Origin: Triglochin maritima
Lineage: Eukaryota > Streptophyta > Magnoliopsida > Alismatales > Juncaginaceae
DNA length: 64,000 nt
Direction of reading: 5' to 3'
NCBI GenBank assembly: GCA_963682175.1
Contig: OY821784.1
Coordinates: forward strand, 35,321,621 to 35,385,620
Within the stretch, counting starts at the first letter, position 1, and each line of letters begins with the position of its first letter. The translations under genes were made by a program, and so were the position numbers. Shown in pieces: positions 11,161 through 22,546 of the stretch. Below the pieces are notes generated by a model. That model was not told the origin of the DNA. It searched no databases and saw only the letters and a list, made by a program, of their open reading frames with translations.

Positions 11161-14067
11161 ATGGCTCCGAAAAAGAAACCCACTTCCTCCGAGTCTGAAG
11201 GTTCGAAGACATACAGTACACGAGGTCCTTGTCTCATGAAAGAATTCGTGGGCAGAAGAACTAGAGACGGTAGAGTTCCAATCCAGTTTGATGACCGTCT
11301 TGAGCCCTTAGGCATGCTGTCTGATAATTGGAAAAGTTTTCTGGGTAGCTTAGCGAGGGCCAAAGTTGACATTTGTTTATCCAGTTGGGCTGATGTAGAT
11401 GAGAAGTTGAAGGACACAATATGGGATAATGTGCAGGTAATGGTTCCATTATAGATTTCTATAGTTTTAGTTGAACTTTTGATATATATATAAAGTTAAC
11501 ATGTTGTAGGAATCTTTTGAGTTCCAATCCACTGACAAGTTGAAGAAGAAGTGGATGACATACATGTCAGTTCGTTGGAGGGACTTCAAAACAAATTTAA
11601 CGAACAAGTACATATTCGGATACTACCAGGATAGAAATCCATGCGACGTCTATAACTTTATCACTCCGAATCAATGGGAGCTATTCAGAAAATCCAGAGA
11701 TAGCCCGGAGTTTGAGGTATACTAAGTTTAATTTATAATATAGTAACTGAGTTTCAAAACAAACTTGTTAGTTATTGATTTTAGTGACAATCTAATAAAC
11801 TTGATTTTAGGCCATCCGAGCAAAAAACCAAAAGATTAGATCTTCTAACAAGTATACCCATCGTATGTCTCGAGCGGGGTACCAGAAGTTAGAAGCACAA
11901 ATGATGGCTGAAAAAATTGCTCAGAAGAGACATGAGGCAATTGACTCCGGTATGAGTGAGGAGCAAGCAAGTAACCTATCTCCTCCTTCTCCCGTAGCTC
12001 GTTGTGATTCTTGGAAGAGAGCGAGAGTAAACTCCAGAGGGGAGTACGTCACAGACGAGTCGCAAGCTATCGGCTCGAAGATAGTAAGTTGCATCACTTA
12101 TATATATGTTATTAATTCAGAATCATTAATTTTATATTGCTCAAATGATAGTAAATATTGTTTTAAACTTAGGACTCTCTTAAGTTGAGAGAATCTCAAG
12201 GCGAATTTGCTTCCGATGGTCGGAATGATATTCTACGCGAGGCCTTGGGAAACGACGAACACCCCGGTCGTGTGCGAGGGGTAGGGAGTATAGTTGGACT
12301 TCGACAATATTATGGGAAGACTCAACGGTCTACTTCGATGACTGGTCATACCAAATGCCAGCAAGAGATCGCAGATTTGAAGAAGTCTTTGCAACTTCTT
12401 ACGGAGAGATTGGATCGTGATTTGCCTACTTCTCCTACCCGTCGTAAGACCGGTTCTTCCGCGGTGACTACTCCAGTTCCGCCAGTGTTCCGCCCTCATC
12501 GACATGATGATTTCGTGTCTCATTCTCGAGAATTGGCCCTCGTCGACAGTCCCTCGTTTGGAAAGTTCGCGGATGGATCTAGATGTGCTTTATTTGTCGA
12601 AGACCCTGATCGAAGATTTGTGGGACACAGGAAAGTTTATAACATCTCCAGACACCACTTCACAGAGGTAGGAGAGGGAGAATTGAAGGTTGCAGTTGAG
12701 AGCTGCTTAGATCCTGGTGCTTTTGTGCCATTTCCGGAAGAAGATATTGTTACTCTCGGCGATGCTATCGGTGGGTTCGTGCGTTAGCCTAGTTATTTAG
12801 TAGAGCTAAACGACAAACATGAGGTATAGTTTAACTTTGAAAGACTTTAAACTTCAAATTTGTTAACAATTGTATTTTAACGGTTCTATACGTCTTTGTA
12901 AGGTGTCAAGCCCCCGGAGCAAAGGGTCAAACAACCAATCTCCGATCAACATTAATTCGCTTCCAAGTAGGTGCAAAATGTTGTATCAATGTATGGTAGG
13001 TAGGGAAGCACAATCCCTAAGTACCTTGGACTTGGAGGGGGATAAAGGGTTGCCTCCCGCTTTGTACGTCACCAAAGAGGATATCATGCAGTTCATGGCG
13101 ATGGATTCGTTGTGTATCATGATTATCGATGTGCAAGTGAAGTAAGTGTTTTTTTGTATACAATGAAAAGTATTGAATAATTTTATCAAAACTATAATAA
13201 ATTATAATTTTTATACTTGTAGACATCTTTACGACGCCAGAAGGTCAATATTTCCCGAGGATCAAGTATTTGGATTTATCAGTCCATCTACATATATATA
13301 CGGGAATGATAATAAATCGGGTCAACTTGGGACATTCTTTAAAGAAGAAGACAAAAGATATTATCTGCTCCCTTATCATGAGAGGTAAACTTTGTAATTC
13401 AAAGTGAAATTTTATTTTGTAATAAGCTTCTAATTATATATATAACAGGGCTCATTGGATGATTGTCGTTGTATGCCCCACGACTAATTCGGCATATTGG
13501 TTTGATCCGTTGGGGTCGAATAAACCAAGGGACTCAATAAAGAAACTTCTAAATATATAAGTTCGTTTAGTTGTGAAAAAAGTAATTCTTGGATTTTTAT
13601 TAGTATTATTGAATGATATTTTCACTTGTGCTACTCAGGGCAATTAAGGTTTACAGAGCTTTAGGTGGTAGTAGAACAACCACAAAATCTGGAATAACAT
13701 GGCATGGAATGAGAGTACGTTCTTTCCCATTTTTGTTAATTAAGTTAGGAACAAATATTTAGCGAATTCCTATGTTTGTAGTACCGGAAGCAGGTTGGAA
13801 ATACGGAATGTGGTTACTACGTGATGAGATACATGGAGGAAATCCTCGATGTAACAACTCAAGACGTATGTCTAACCGAGGTAATGTAGATCGTTATTCA
13901 ATTGTATATTCAATTGTAGTTTCAATATTTAGTTATTAATATTCAACACACTTGTATTTTTTTGATAGGTTTTCCCAAAAAGTAGTGATCCATTCTCGCA
14001 ACAGGAGCTCGATGAAACTCGCGACCGATGGGCTCGCTATTTCATCAGAAACATGCTGACGAACTAA
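11161..14067 (+). pseudogene. CACTA second gene (Transposase_24-like) with Ulp1 C48 protease domain
   Basis: Ten exons fit GT-AG rules: 11161-11436, 11510-11716, 11811-12083, 12173-12823, 12903-13141, 13223-13384, 13449-13560, 13639-13714, 13782-13880, 13969-14067. The N-terminal half resembles the plant Ptta/En/Spm Transposase_24 family (MAPKKK basic start, WMTYMSVRWRDFK). A short coiled-coil-like stretch follows (QQEIADLKKSLQLL). The C-terminal half is a Ulp1/SENP-type cysteine protease: His in RAHWMIVVV (13453), Asp in YWFDPLG (13504), Gln (13791) and Cys in TECGYYV (13809), so the whole catalytic set is kept. Two faults exist: TAG at 12785-12787 in FVR-stop-PSYLV, where Trp is expected, and an in-frame TAA at 13558-13560 directly before the apparent donor, with mismatched phase into exon 8. 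The gene follows TnpD by 70 bp on the same strand. It is probably inactive now. Confidence 0.85.
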
Positions 14068-14204
14068 GAGGTTCTCCTGCCAATTGTATTTTTTGTAATT
14101 TAGTTAACAAGTGCACTTGTATTACAAACCTACACTTTATGCCTTAATATAATCACCTTAATTTTAGAATGAATTAATTGCAAGTGTGTTTAATGTCAAT
14201 TGTG

Positions 14205-14292
14205 TGGTTGTATTTTTGTGTTTGTGTTTGTGCATGTATGCTTGTGGATGCATATGGATGTATGTGGATGTATATGAATGTATGTGGATGAA
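14205..14292. repeat. Degenerate GT/GGATGTAT microsatellite
   Basis: Runs of tgtgtttgtg followed by repeated tggatgtatg units, downstream of the second CACTA gene. Confidence 0.6.
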
Positions 14293-14389
14293 ATTTATAG
14301 GTGAACGAATTTGGTGCAGTTGTATGTACACGACGACGATGACTAAAAACAATTTCGTCGGATCCTTTTTTTTTTTGTCCAGGTTTGGG

Positions 14390-14720
14390 AATAGACGTCG
14401 GCTGTCTCTATCAGCCGACGTCTATTCCTCTGAAGAAAGGAATAGACGTCGGCTTTCTATGTAATCCGACGTCTATCCCTAAAGTATGGACGTCGTATGT
14501 TAGTTACCCGACGTCTATCTCTAAAGTATAGGCGTCGTATGTTAGTTAACCGACGTCTATACATTAAAGAATACACGTCGGAGTCTAAGTAAAGCCGACG
14601 TCTATTCGTTAGGTATAGACGTCGGCGATACTATGGCCGACGTCTATGTATAGACGACGCACACATATACGTCGGATAGGGGTGTGCTTATATCCGACGT
14701 GTATAACCCCTTACATCCGA
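14390..14720. repeat. CACTA right subterminal repeats (tagacgtcgg)
   Basis: Direct and inverted copies of tagacgtcgg, arranged as inverted pairs 10-20 bp apart. They mirror the left array and end at the CACTA terminus at 14746. Confidence 0.85.
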
Positions 14721-14746
14721 CGAATATTCCCTTTTCTGTAGTAGTG

Positions 14747-14749
14747 TGT
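14747..14749. other. Target-site duplication TGT (right) of CACTA element
   Basis: TGT follows the terminal tagtg and matches 6905-6907. Confidence 0.85.
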
Positions 14750-15081
14750 CAAATCAACTTTTCTCACATCTGCCTCATTTCTCACTATTCACAAATAAAT
14801 ATTACCATTTGACGTTTATATATTAATCTTTATATTAATAAACTTGACTATTAATGTTTTTCATTTAGTATTTTTTTTCAAAATCATTGTTGACAAACGT
14901 TCATAAATAATTAATTTATTAACGGCAAGTTGATAGTAGTAATTTTACAAACGAACATAATCAAGATTATAATAATGATTACATATAATTAAACATTACA
15001 ACAACTAAGAAGTAAATAATAAAGATATTTTTAGTTATCACTCTGTCGCAGCGTTGCCAAATATTCTCAATCAAATCTACT
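14750..15081. other. AT-rich sequence, probably 3' part of the Harbinger element
   Basis: No gene is visible. It lies downstream, in the minus-strand sense, of the Harbinger transposase relic. The Harbinger terminus and its 3-bp duplication could not be placed. Confidence 0.4.
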
Positions 15082-16160
15082 TTAAGAGTCAAATGTCTCC
15101 CTATCACAAATTATATTTCTATTATCCGAGTAAATATTAATATCGACAATACAGCCGGGAAGAATAATCGAATGACTCCTTATCATTTGTTCTTGTACTT
15201 CTGCAATTTGTATGTTGAGGTCGATCTTGAACAAATTCACTTGTGTCAACATAATGAGTGTACGATTCTCGTTCATCATCTACTATCATGTTGTGCATCA
15301 TGATACCAGTCATTATAAAGTTATTTAGGATGTCGACATTCAATGCAAGCGACGACTTTCGAATTATTTTGATTGGCGATTGAAGCACTCCAAATGTGCA
15401 TTTCACATCCTTGCGTGTTGCTTCTTCATATTAAGCAAACAATCTAGTTTTAAGAGTTTATGGAAGAACGATTAGTTGGATGAATATGAGACATTGTGGA
15501 TATATATAGCACATGTAAGATATAGTATCATTTATTGTAATGGTGATAATTGACCACCTAATTTACAAGTGGTGCCTTACCTCCTCGAATATCATCAAAA
15601 ACTGGAGATCGATGAAGCATATTAAGGTCATTATATAAACCTGATATGTCAAAGAAAGAATGTCAAATTCATAGATTATGGGATGCAAGTGTTATTTTGC
15701 CACTTCGCCTTTGATATTGTGTTTTCCATGCCGCTGGGCAGTTTTCCACTCTTGGTGCATGCGGTCAATGCTGCCTATTATGCCAACAGAATCCACGACG
15801 CTGATCGATGTGAAGTAGCATCGTCAAGTCTAGTGGTCTTCTTAAATATTCATTACCAAATTGTGCAATGACAAATTCAGTAAATTTTTGCAAGGCGTTT
15901 CTGGTCGGTTATTCACTTAGTCGTAAGTATTCATTGACTGTATCAGTTGGTATGTCGTATACTAACATTCGAATGACTCCTGTTCATTTTTGTAGTATCG
16001 ATATTCTAAGTCTGACAGTGACATCAAGTCTTCTTTGAAAGAATATGTCAGTATTCTCAAGAGCTTCTACTTTACAAAGAAAGACATGAGTTTGTCTACT
16101 GTCGCAAACCTTACACACCTATTCTCATTGTCAGAAATCAGAAGAAGTTGAGCTAGAAAT
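15082..16160 (-). pseudogene. PIF/Harbinger transposase relic (HARBI1/ALP1-like)
   Basis: Translated on the minus strand with frame changes, this shows the ordered landmarks of plant PIF/Harbinger transposases. Near 16000 is a segment ending SILQK then GVIRMLVYDIP; near 15900 is NEYLRL; around 15560-15690 is HSFFDISG--NDLNMLHRSPVF; and near the C-terminus are FGVLQS (about 15390) and MHNMIVDDERE (about 15270). Several stops and frameshifts interrupt it, and the segment around the middle acidic residue is incomplete, so it is dead. Its partner ORF1-like gene lies at about 25670-26950 on the same strand. The Gypsy element inserted at 16397 separates the two. Confidence 0.8.
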
Positions 16161-16391
16161 CATCTAAATTCATTTGCTAAAATTTAAAAGAGAGAGAATG
16201 AGTTGGGGTTGAGTGAAAAGAGAGAAACAACAAGATGAGAAGTTGGGGATGTCTGAAAGGATAAGAAACATGTGTTTTCTTATAGTGTTTTAAAAGCATA
16301 TCCTTTCTGAAAAAGACTAGAATATAAACATTGGGAAGATTTTAAATAGTGAAAACTGAGAATATAATATCTACAAAAGTGAATCTGGGAA

Positions 16392-16396
16392 TATAT
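16392..16396. other. Target-site duplication TATAT (left) of Gypsy element
   Basis: TATAT immediately precedes the TG of the left LTR and matches 25452-25456 after the right LTR. Confidence 0.85.
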
Positions 16397-16825
16397 TGTA
16401 AAATCCTCAAGCAGCGAAAAATTTTAAAATTTATAAACACTCAATCAACAGAGGATATTACGCAAATAAGGGAACACAGGTGCACCAACATATATAATAT
16501 ATATATATGAACATCAGAGTATACAAAAGTTGTGACTACATTAAAAGCATATACAAAGGAAACAGTAATCACACGACCTCAACTGAGAGAAATCTGGATC
16601 TGGTAGCGGTGCTCCTCTCCTCGGTCACCACCCCCTAACGCCGATCACGGCCTGAAAGTAAACATGCAACAATGCCTGAGTTTCCAGAAGGAAACCCCGT
16701 ATGCCAAACTCTAAATGCATGAACAAAATCATCCTAGCATGCAGTTCTACTCAACAAGAAAACCATCACAACCGGCTGGGCTTCAGGGCTCTCTCACCCA
16801 ACCACAGCACACACCACAGGTACGG

Positions 16826-17220
16826 GGCTCCAGGTCTAATCTCAACCAACCACCGCACACACCACAGTCACGGGGCTCCAGGTCTAATCTCAACCAACCA
16901 CCGTGACTCACACTCGTCGCCAAGATGGGCTCCAGGTCTAATTTCAACCAACCACAGCTACCACGACACGACCAAGGGCTCCAGGTCTAATTTCAACCAA
17001 CCCAAACGTATAAGGGCTCCAGGTCTAATTTCAACCAACCCCTACACGCGGTCCCTTCTCAGGCTCCAGGTCTAATTTCAACCAACCCGAACGCACTACG
17101 GAGCTCCAGGTCTAATTTCAACCAACTCCGTACATACTAGCTGGGCTCCAGGTCTAATTTCAACCAACCGCAGCTCTCACACAGTTACGGGGCTCCAGGT
17201 CTAATTTCAACCAACCACCG
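16826..17220. repeat. Tandem repeat array inside the LTR (ggctccaggtctaat...)
   Basis: Nine units share a core of about 27 bp, ggctccaggtctaatttcaa plus ccaaccac, separated by variable spacers of 12-30 bp. The same nine-unit array is in the right LTR at about 23735-24130. In the element's own sense it reads ggttggttgaaattagacc. Confidence 0.9.
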
Positions 17221-17329
17221 CAACACTCGTGCACCTAGCACACTCGCCGGAAGAACATCGCCACCACAACTCGCCCCACACGGACGACCACAACCACAAC
17301 ACCTCCATAGTGCAAAACAGGACACAAAC

Positions 17330-18010
17330 GGTCGACCAAACCAAAAGTCTCGGTCGACCGAATCAAGCAAATACAGGGCAATCCACTTCGACCGGCACTC
17401 CATCGGTCGACCGATTCCCAACACCACACTCGTTCGGTCGAGCCCAAATCAAGGGACGGTCGACCGTTTAGATGGTCAACTCCTGGTTCAACGAACAAAA
17501 CGACCAATCGGTCGATCGACAAAGGGGTCCAGGTCGACCGAAAGTCAACAGGGAAAAATCCCTCAACACCACAACGAATTCGGTCGAATCCCCGAGCACT
17601 CTCGGTCGACCGAATCCGTCCAGGGAATAATCCCTCACTCACACCATGAATTCGGTCGAACGCCGAGCACATCTCGGTCAACCAAATTCCTCCAGAGCGT
17701 TCCCCACGCTCAGCGCACAAGTCCGGTTGACCGAACCCTCATTCGGTCGAACCGACCACTATTCTCACTTAAGTCACGGTCGGACGGAAATCAACGAGCG
17801 GTCGACCGTTTAGATGGTCTACGCCCCCAACCGACTTAAGACAGTGCACACGGTCGACCGGCAAAGGGGACCCGATCGACCAAAACTCACCAGGTTTGCC
17901 TCTTATGCATGATCGGTCGACCGCCCCAAGGGCATCGTTCGACCGATTTGAGGCAGAACCTGAATTTCTTCACGAACGGTCGACCGTTTGCACCAACTGG
18001 TCGACCGATC
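17330..18010. repeat. GGTCGACC-palindrome-rich tract in left LTR
   Basis: More than fifteen copies of cggtcgaccg or one-base variants (cggtcgaacg, cggtcaacc) occur in about 680 bp. The same feature is at 24235-24940 in the right LTR, at 44230-44880 in an unrelated insertion and at 54780-55200. Confidence 0.9.
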
Positions 18011-18703
18011 AGGCAGTGAAATCTGCTTCACATTTACTCGCGACGAGCCGAAAGGCCTACCGTCGACTTCCAACTACTCACGATAATTAAGTGAGTGAGC
18101 TTGACATACCGGAAGGTCTGAAGAGACCTTAGAAGAACCACGACGACGCCTCCACGAGCGCGCCTCCCCAAATCACGATCCTTCGACGAACCTCGCGTCC
18201 AAACGACGATCCACTCCTCCTCGACGATCCACACTCACGAATCCACCTCCGACGACCTCTACCAAACAACCACAACCCCGGCACACGAGTTAGGTTGAGG
18301 GAGAGGGAACGAAGCAAAAGGAACGGTCTAGCACAACTACGAACTCACCTCCAACTACCACCTTCGCCGCTCCTCACTTACCGGAGATCACCCACTCGCC
18401 GGAGCTCGAACACCCGCTGGAGCTCGCTGCTGGAGAGAGTGAGAGAGAGAGAGAGAGATGAACGAGAGAGAGGGGGAAATGTGAAAGAGAGGGAGAGAGA
18501 AACTCACCTCTAAATATCTCCCCACCCTTCCATCTCCACCATCCATTCCACACCTCTCCATCTCAACCACTCATCTCATCCACAACATCCAAGCCCTTCA
18601 TCCATCCCTCTCAATCCCAGCCGTCCATCTCCACTCCATCCTAATCTCCACCTAAACAAGATTAAGGCACAATTAGGATTAGGATTAGGCTCAAGATCTC
18701 ACA

Positions 18704-18719
18704 ATCCACCCTCCTAAAA
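18704..18719 (-). promoter_or_regulatory. Polypurine tract of the Gypsy element
   Basis: On the minus strand TTTTAGGAGGGTGGAT directly precedes the 3' LTR, preceded by a gaggacgaaatt motif typical of plant Gypsy elements. It is the probable primer for plus-strand DNA synthesis. Confidence 0.75.
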
Positions 18720-18736
18720 GAATTTCGTCCTCGAAA

Positions 18737-20455
18737 TTAAAACTGAAGCTCACCAAACAACTCCGAAAACTCCTTCCAGACCTCCTCCTCGATCTCCCAA
18801 GTGGCCTCTCGCTCACTGTGGTGCCGCCACCTGACCTTCACCATCGGAATGATCCTCCTCCTAAATTGATGCTCCATCCGATCAACAATCTCAACCGGTC
18901 TCTCCTCAAGAGACAAATCCTGACGGATCTCTGGAACCTCCAACTGAATCACATGAGAAGGATCCGCTACGTACTTCCTCAACATCGAAACACGGAAGAC
19001 GTTGTGAAGACTCAAAAACTGCGGCGGCAGCGCAACCCTGTAGGCGACCTCTCCAACCCGATCGAGAATCTCAAACGGCCCGACATACCTCGGACTGAGC
19101 TTCCCCTTCTTCCCGAACATCATCACTCCTCGAGATGGTGAAATCCTCAGGAAGACATGGTCACCCACCTCAAACCTCAGCTCTCGCCTACGCCTATCCG
19201 CGTAGCACTTCTGTCTGCTCTAGGCTGTCGCTAGTCTCTGTCTGATCACATCAACCTTCTCAGCATACATCTGTACAATCTCAGGACCAACTAGCTGTCT
19301 CTCGCCTACATCACTCCAGCATACCGGTAATCTACACGGTCTCCCGTACAGGGCCTCATACAGGGTCATCCTAATGCTCGAATGGTAGTTGTTGTTGTAG
19401 GCGAACTCGATCAATGGCAGATGCTCATCCCAATGACCTTCCCAATCCAGAGTACACACTCGCAACATATCCTCTATCGTCTAGATGGTCCTCTCAGACT
19501 GACCGTCTATCTGCGGATGGAATGCCATACTGAACTTCAACCGAGTCCCCAAGGCCTGCTGCAAACTCCCCCAGAATCTGGAAGTGAACCTCGGATCTCG
19601 ATCTGAAATAATACTCACATGCACTCCATGAAGCCTGACGATCTCCTCAATATACAACTTAGCTAGACCCTCTAGAGGTAGAGTGGTCCAGATAGCTAAG
19701 AAATGTGCCGACTTGGTCAGTCGATCGACTATAACCCAAATCGCGTCATGGAATCCTCTCGTCTTCGTCAGCCCGGTGACAAAATCCATCGTCACGTGCT
19801 CCCACTTCCACTCTGGAAGCTCGATCCTCTGCATTAGCCTTGCAGGTCTCTGGTGCTCAATCTTCACCTGCTGACAAATCAGACATCTGTCAACAAACTC
19901 TGCGATCTCCGTCTTCATCCTCTTCCACCAAAAACTCCTCTGAAGATCTCTATACATCTTCGTGCTGCCCGGGTGGATCGAATAACGGGATCTATGTGCC
20001 TCCTCTAGAATGTCCTGCCTCAGGTCTCCTCCCTTCGGCACCCAGACACGGCCTCTGAACCTCAGGCCACCATCAAACCCAATACTGAAGTCTGACCCGT
20101 CTCTACCAGCTAACTGTAACAAACCAACTAACTCATCATCAGCACTCTGAGCCTGAACGATACTCGAGACCAACTGAGGCTCTACTCTCAGCCCGGCAAT
20201 CACTGCACCTTGCGACTCATCGGCGAACGGTCTCCACTCGGTCAACGCCTCAAGCAGCTTCCACTCCTCGATACAAAGACCTGCTGTAGTAACCTCCACC
20301 TTCCTGTTCAAAGCGTCAGCTACCGAATTCGCCTTCCCCGGATGGTACGAGATGGTGAAATCATAATCCTTAATCAGCTCGAGCCATCTTCGCTGCCTCA
20401 TATTCAGCTCCTTCTGCGAAAACAGATACTTCAGGCTCTGATGATCTGTGAACAC
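18737..20455 (-). pseudogene. Gypsy pol, 3' part: RNase H end, integrase and C-terminal domain
   Basis: The minus-strand frame starts right after the TAG at 20456-20458 with [12 protein letters not shown], the end of RNase H. It runs through a zinc-binding integrase start (H...H, CLICQQVK) and the integrase core ([17 protein letters not shown], then Glu in DGQSERT). A TAG at 19478-19480 and another at 19217-19219 interrupt the frame where relatives usually have Gln. The final section has a GKLSPRYVGPFEIL motif and the short chromodomain-like end ATWEIEEEV, and the last codons reach 18737. The three stops separate one ancestral polyprotein, so no integrase can be made from this copy without readthrough. 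Confidence 0.88.
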
Positions 20456-22546
20456 CTAGAATCGCTCGCCATACAAGTAATGCCTCCAGGTCTTCAAAGC
20501 GTGCACCACTGCCGCCAACTCCAGATCATGAGTGGGGTAGTTCCTCTCGTGCACCTTTAGCTGCCTCGACGCGTATGCAACCACCTGCCCGTGCTGCATA
20601 AGTACACATCCCAGTCCAACGCCTGACGCGTCACTGTAAATCACAAACCCACCACTGCCACTGGGAAGCGTCAGAACTGGAGCAGTCGTCAGCGGACTCT
20701 TCAGTTCCTGAAAACTGTCCTCGCACTTCTGGGACCACACGAACTCGACGCCCTTCCGCGTCAGAGCCGTCAACGGCGAAGCCAACCTCGATAAATCCTG
20801 AATAAAGCGGCGATAATAACCCGCCAGACCCACAAAACTCCTGACCTCTGCTACACTCGTCAGAGCTCTCCACTGTGTAACGGCCTCAACCTTCGCTGGA
20901 TCTACGGAAATCCCATCACCAGACACGATGTGTCCCAAGAAGGCGACACTGCTCAGCCAGAACTCGCACTTCGACAGCTTGGCATACAACTGATGATCCC
21001 GCAAAATGCCAAGTACAACTCTCAAGTGCTCTCGATGCTGCTCCACATATGGCGAGTAAACCAACATATCGTCCACGAAGACGATCACAAACCGGTCGAG
21101 GTACTGACTGAACGTCCTGTTCATCAAATCCATAAACGCTGCAGGCGCGTTCGTCAACCCAAACGGCATCACCAAAAACTCGTAATGCCCGTACCTCGTC
21201 CTGAAAGCTGTCTTCTGCACATCTGCCTCTCTGATCCTCAGCTGATGATAACCGGATCGCAGATCAATCTTCGAGAATACCTGCGCTGACTGCAACTGGT
21301 CAAACAGGTCCTCGATCCTGGGCAAGGGATACTGATTCCCCATGGTAACCTTGTTCAACATCCTGTAATCTATACACATCCGCAGTGATCCATCCTTCTT
21401 CTTTACGAAGAGTACCAGCGCTCCCCAAGGCGAGACACTGGGACGGATAAACCCCGTATCCATCAGATCCTGCAACTGCCTCTTCAGCTCTGCCAGCTCC
21501 GCAGGTGCCATCCGATACGGCGCCTTCGACTGCGGCGTAGTCCCAGCTACCAAATCGATCCCAAACTCAATCTCTCTGTGAGGCGGCAACCCAGTGACAT
21601 CATCTGCAAATACATCAGGGAACTCCCGAACAATCTCGATGTCCTCCAATCTCTCCGCCTCTGGATCTGGAACTACCAAAGTGGCCACAAAAGCATTGCA
21701 ACCCTGCTGCAACAACTTCTGTGCCCTCACTGCTGATACAATCACTCTGCCTCCTCTATCTTTCACCCCCCTGATCAACATATCAGGTAGACCCTTCCTC
21801 GGGATCAGAATCTTCTTCTCCCGGCACAAAACTTGCACATCGTACTGGGACAGCCAATCCATCCCCAGTATGACGTCGAAGTCCTCCATCGGCAACAAGA
21901 TCAGGTCAGACGGAAACTCCTGATCTCCCGAAACAATCGTGGCGTTGGGGAGGAAGCTCCCCACAATGCCCACCAGACCCAAGGGTGTGCTGACTTCCAA
22001 CGTGGCAGTCAACATCGCAGGGGTACGACCCAACACGCTCGGAAATCGCTCCGAAATGAACGAGTGTGTGGCCCCACAATCAAACAGCACTCTCGCACTC
22101 AACCCAGCAACAAAGAGCGTACCTTCCACCACCGTGCTGGCATCTCTCGCCTCATCCGCCTGGATGGTAAAGACCCGTCCAGTCCTCTGACCCTGCTGTC
22201 GCTGCGGCGCAAAAGGTCGGCGACCTCCGCCTCTACTACCTGCCGGCTGTCCCGACTGCCTGCTGGACCCGCCTGGCCCACTCGAACAATCTCTCATAAA
22301 ATGTCTTGGCTTGCCACACCTGTGGCACACTGCGCGGCCCCAACACTCTCCAGAGTGAACTCTGCCACAACCTCTGCACGCCTCAGGCTGGCGTGATCCA
22401 CCTCCTCCGATCCGGGGCCTCTTGCCCGGGTTCCCTGCTAGCAGAGCACCCGAACGTCCATTGGCCTTCCCCGGAGCTCTCCTGGCCTCAGCATAATTCT
22501 GCTCGTAATCCTGATCAATAATCGTCGCAAATCTCACCGCATGCAT
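20456..22546 (-). pseudogene. Gypsy pol, 5' part: zinc knuckle, protease, RT, RNase H
   Basis: A 696-codon open frame on the minus strand. In order it carries a gag-type zinc knuckle ([14 protein letters not shown], near 22300), a retropepsin motif ([10 protein letters not shown], near 22070; the usual Ser or Thr before Gly is Cys), reverse transcriptase with FVDDMLVYS (near 21070), and RNase H ([11 protein letters not shown], near 20630). It ends at TAG 20456-20458 in the middle of RNase H, and the next 324 codons continue in the same frame. Its start overlaps gag, but the methionine at 22546 is an artefact of a 4-bp duplication at 22539-22546 that throws gag out of frame. The unit is therefore a broken gag-pol polyprotein. 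Confidence 0.92.

Larger units (their letters stand above)
6908..14746 (+). mobile_element. CACTA (En/Spm) transposon, 7.8 kb, with 3-bp TSD
   Basis: The left end reads CACTAGTGCAGAA and the right end, reverse-complemented, reads CACTACTACAGAA. A TGT target duplication flanks both sides. Subterminal regions (about 6945-7250 and 14390-14720) are packed with the motif tagacgtcgg in both orientations, the presumed binding sites of the element's own DNA-binding protein. Two plus-strand genes lie inside in the usual CACTA order: a TnpD-like transposase relic (9278-11090) and a second gene ending in a Ulp1-type protease (11161-14067). Both are broken, so the copy is non-autonomous, but the intact ends mean it could be mobilised in trans. 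Confidence 0.93.
16397..18703 (-). repeat. Left LTR (3' LTR) of the Gypsy element
   Basis: It starts tgtaaaatcc and ends gatctcaca, 2307 bp. It contains nine copies of a ggctccaggtctaat-based repeat (16826-17220), a GGTCGACC-rich tract (17330-18010) and a GA-rich microsatellite near 18432-18500. Compared with the right LTR it keeps about 180 bp, around 18200-18400, that the other has lost. Confidence 0.93.

Noticed and set aside
16701..17075. Repetitive protein frame (LISTNH repeats)
   Set aside because: It is the translation of the nine-unit tandem array in the LTR; the same frame in the other LTR (23610-23984) shows it is repeat-derived.
16826..17220. CRISPR-like array
   Set aside because: Repeats are interspersed with spacers, but this is a plant LTR present twice with the same spacers; no cas genes and wrong type of genome.
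21833..22396. 187-codon plus-strand frame
   Set aside because: Antisense shadow of the Gypsy gag-pol frame.
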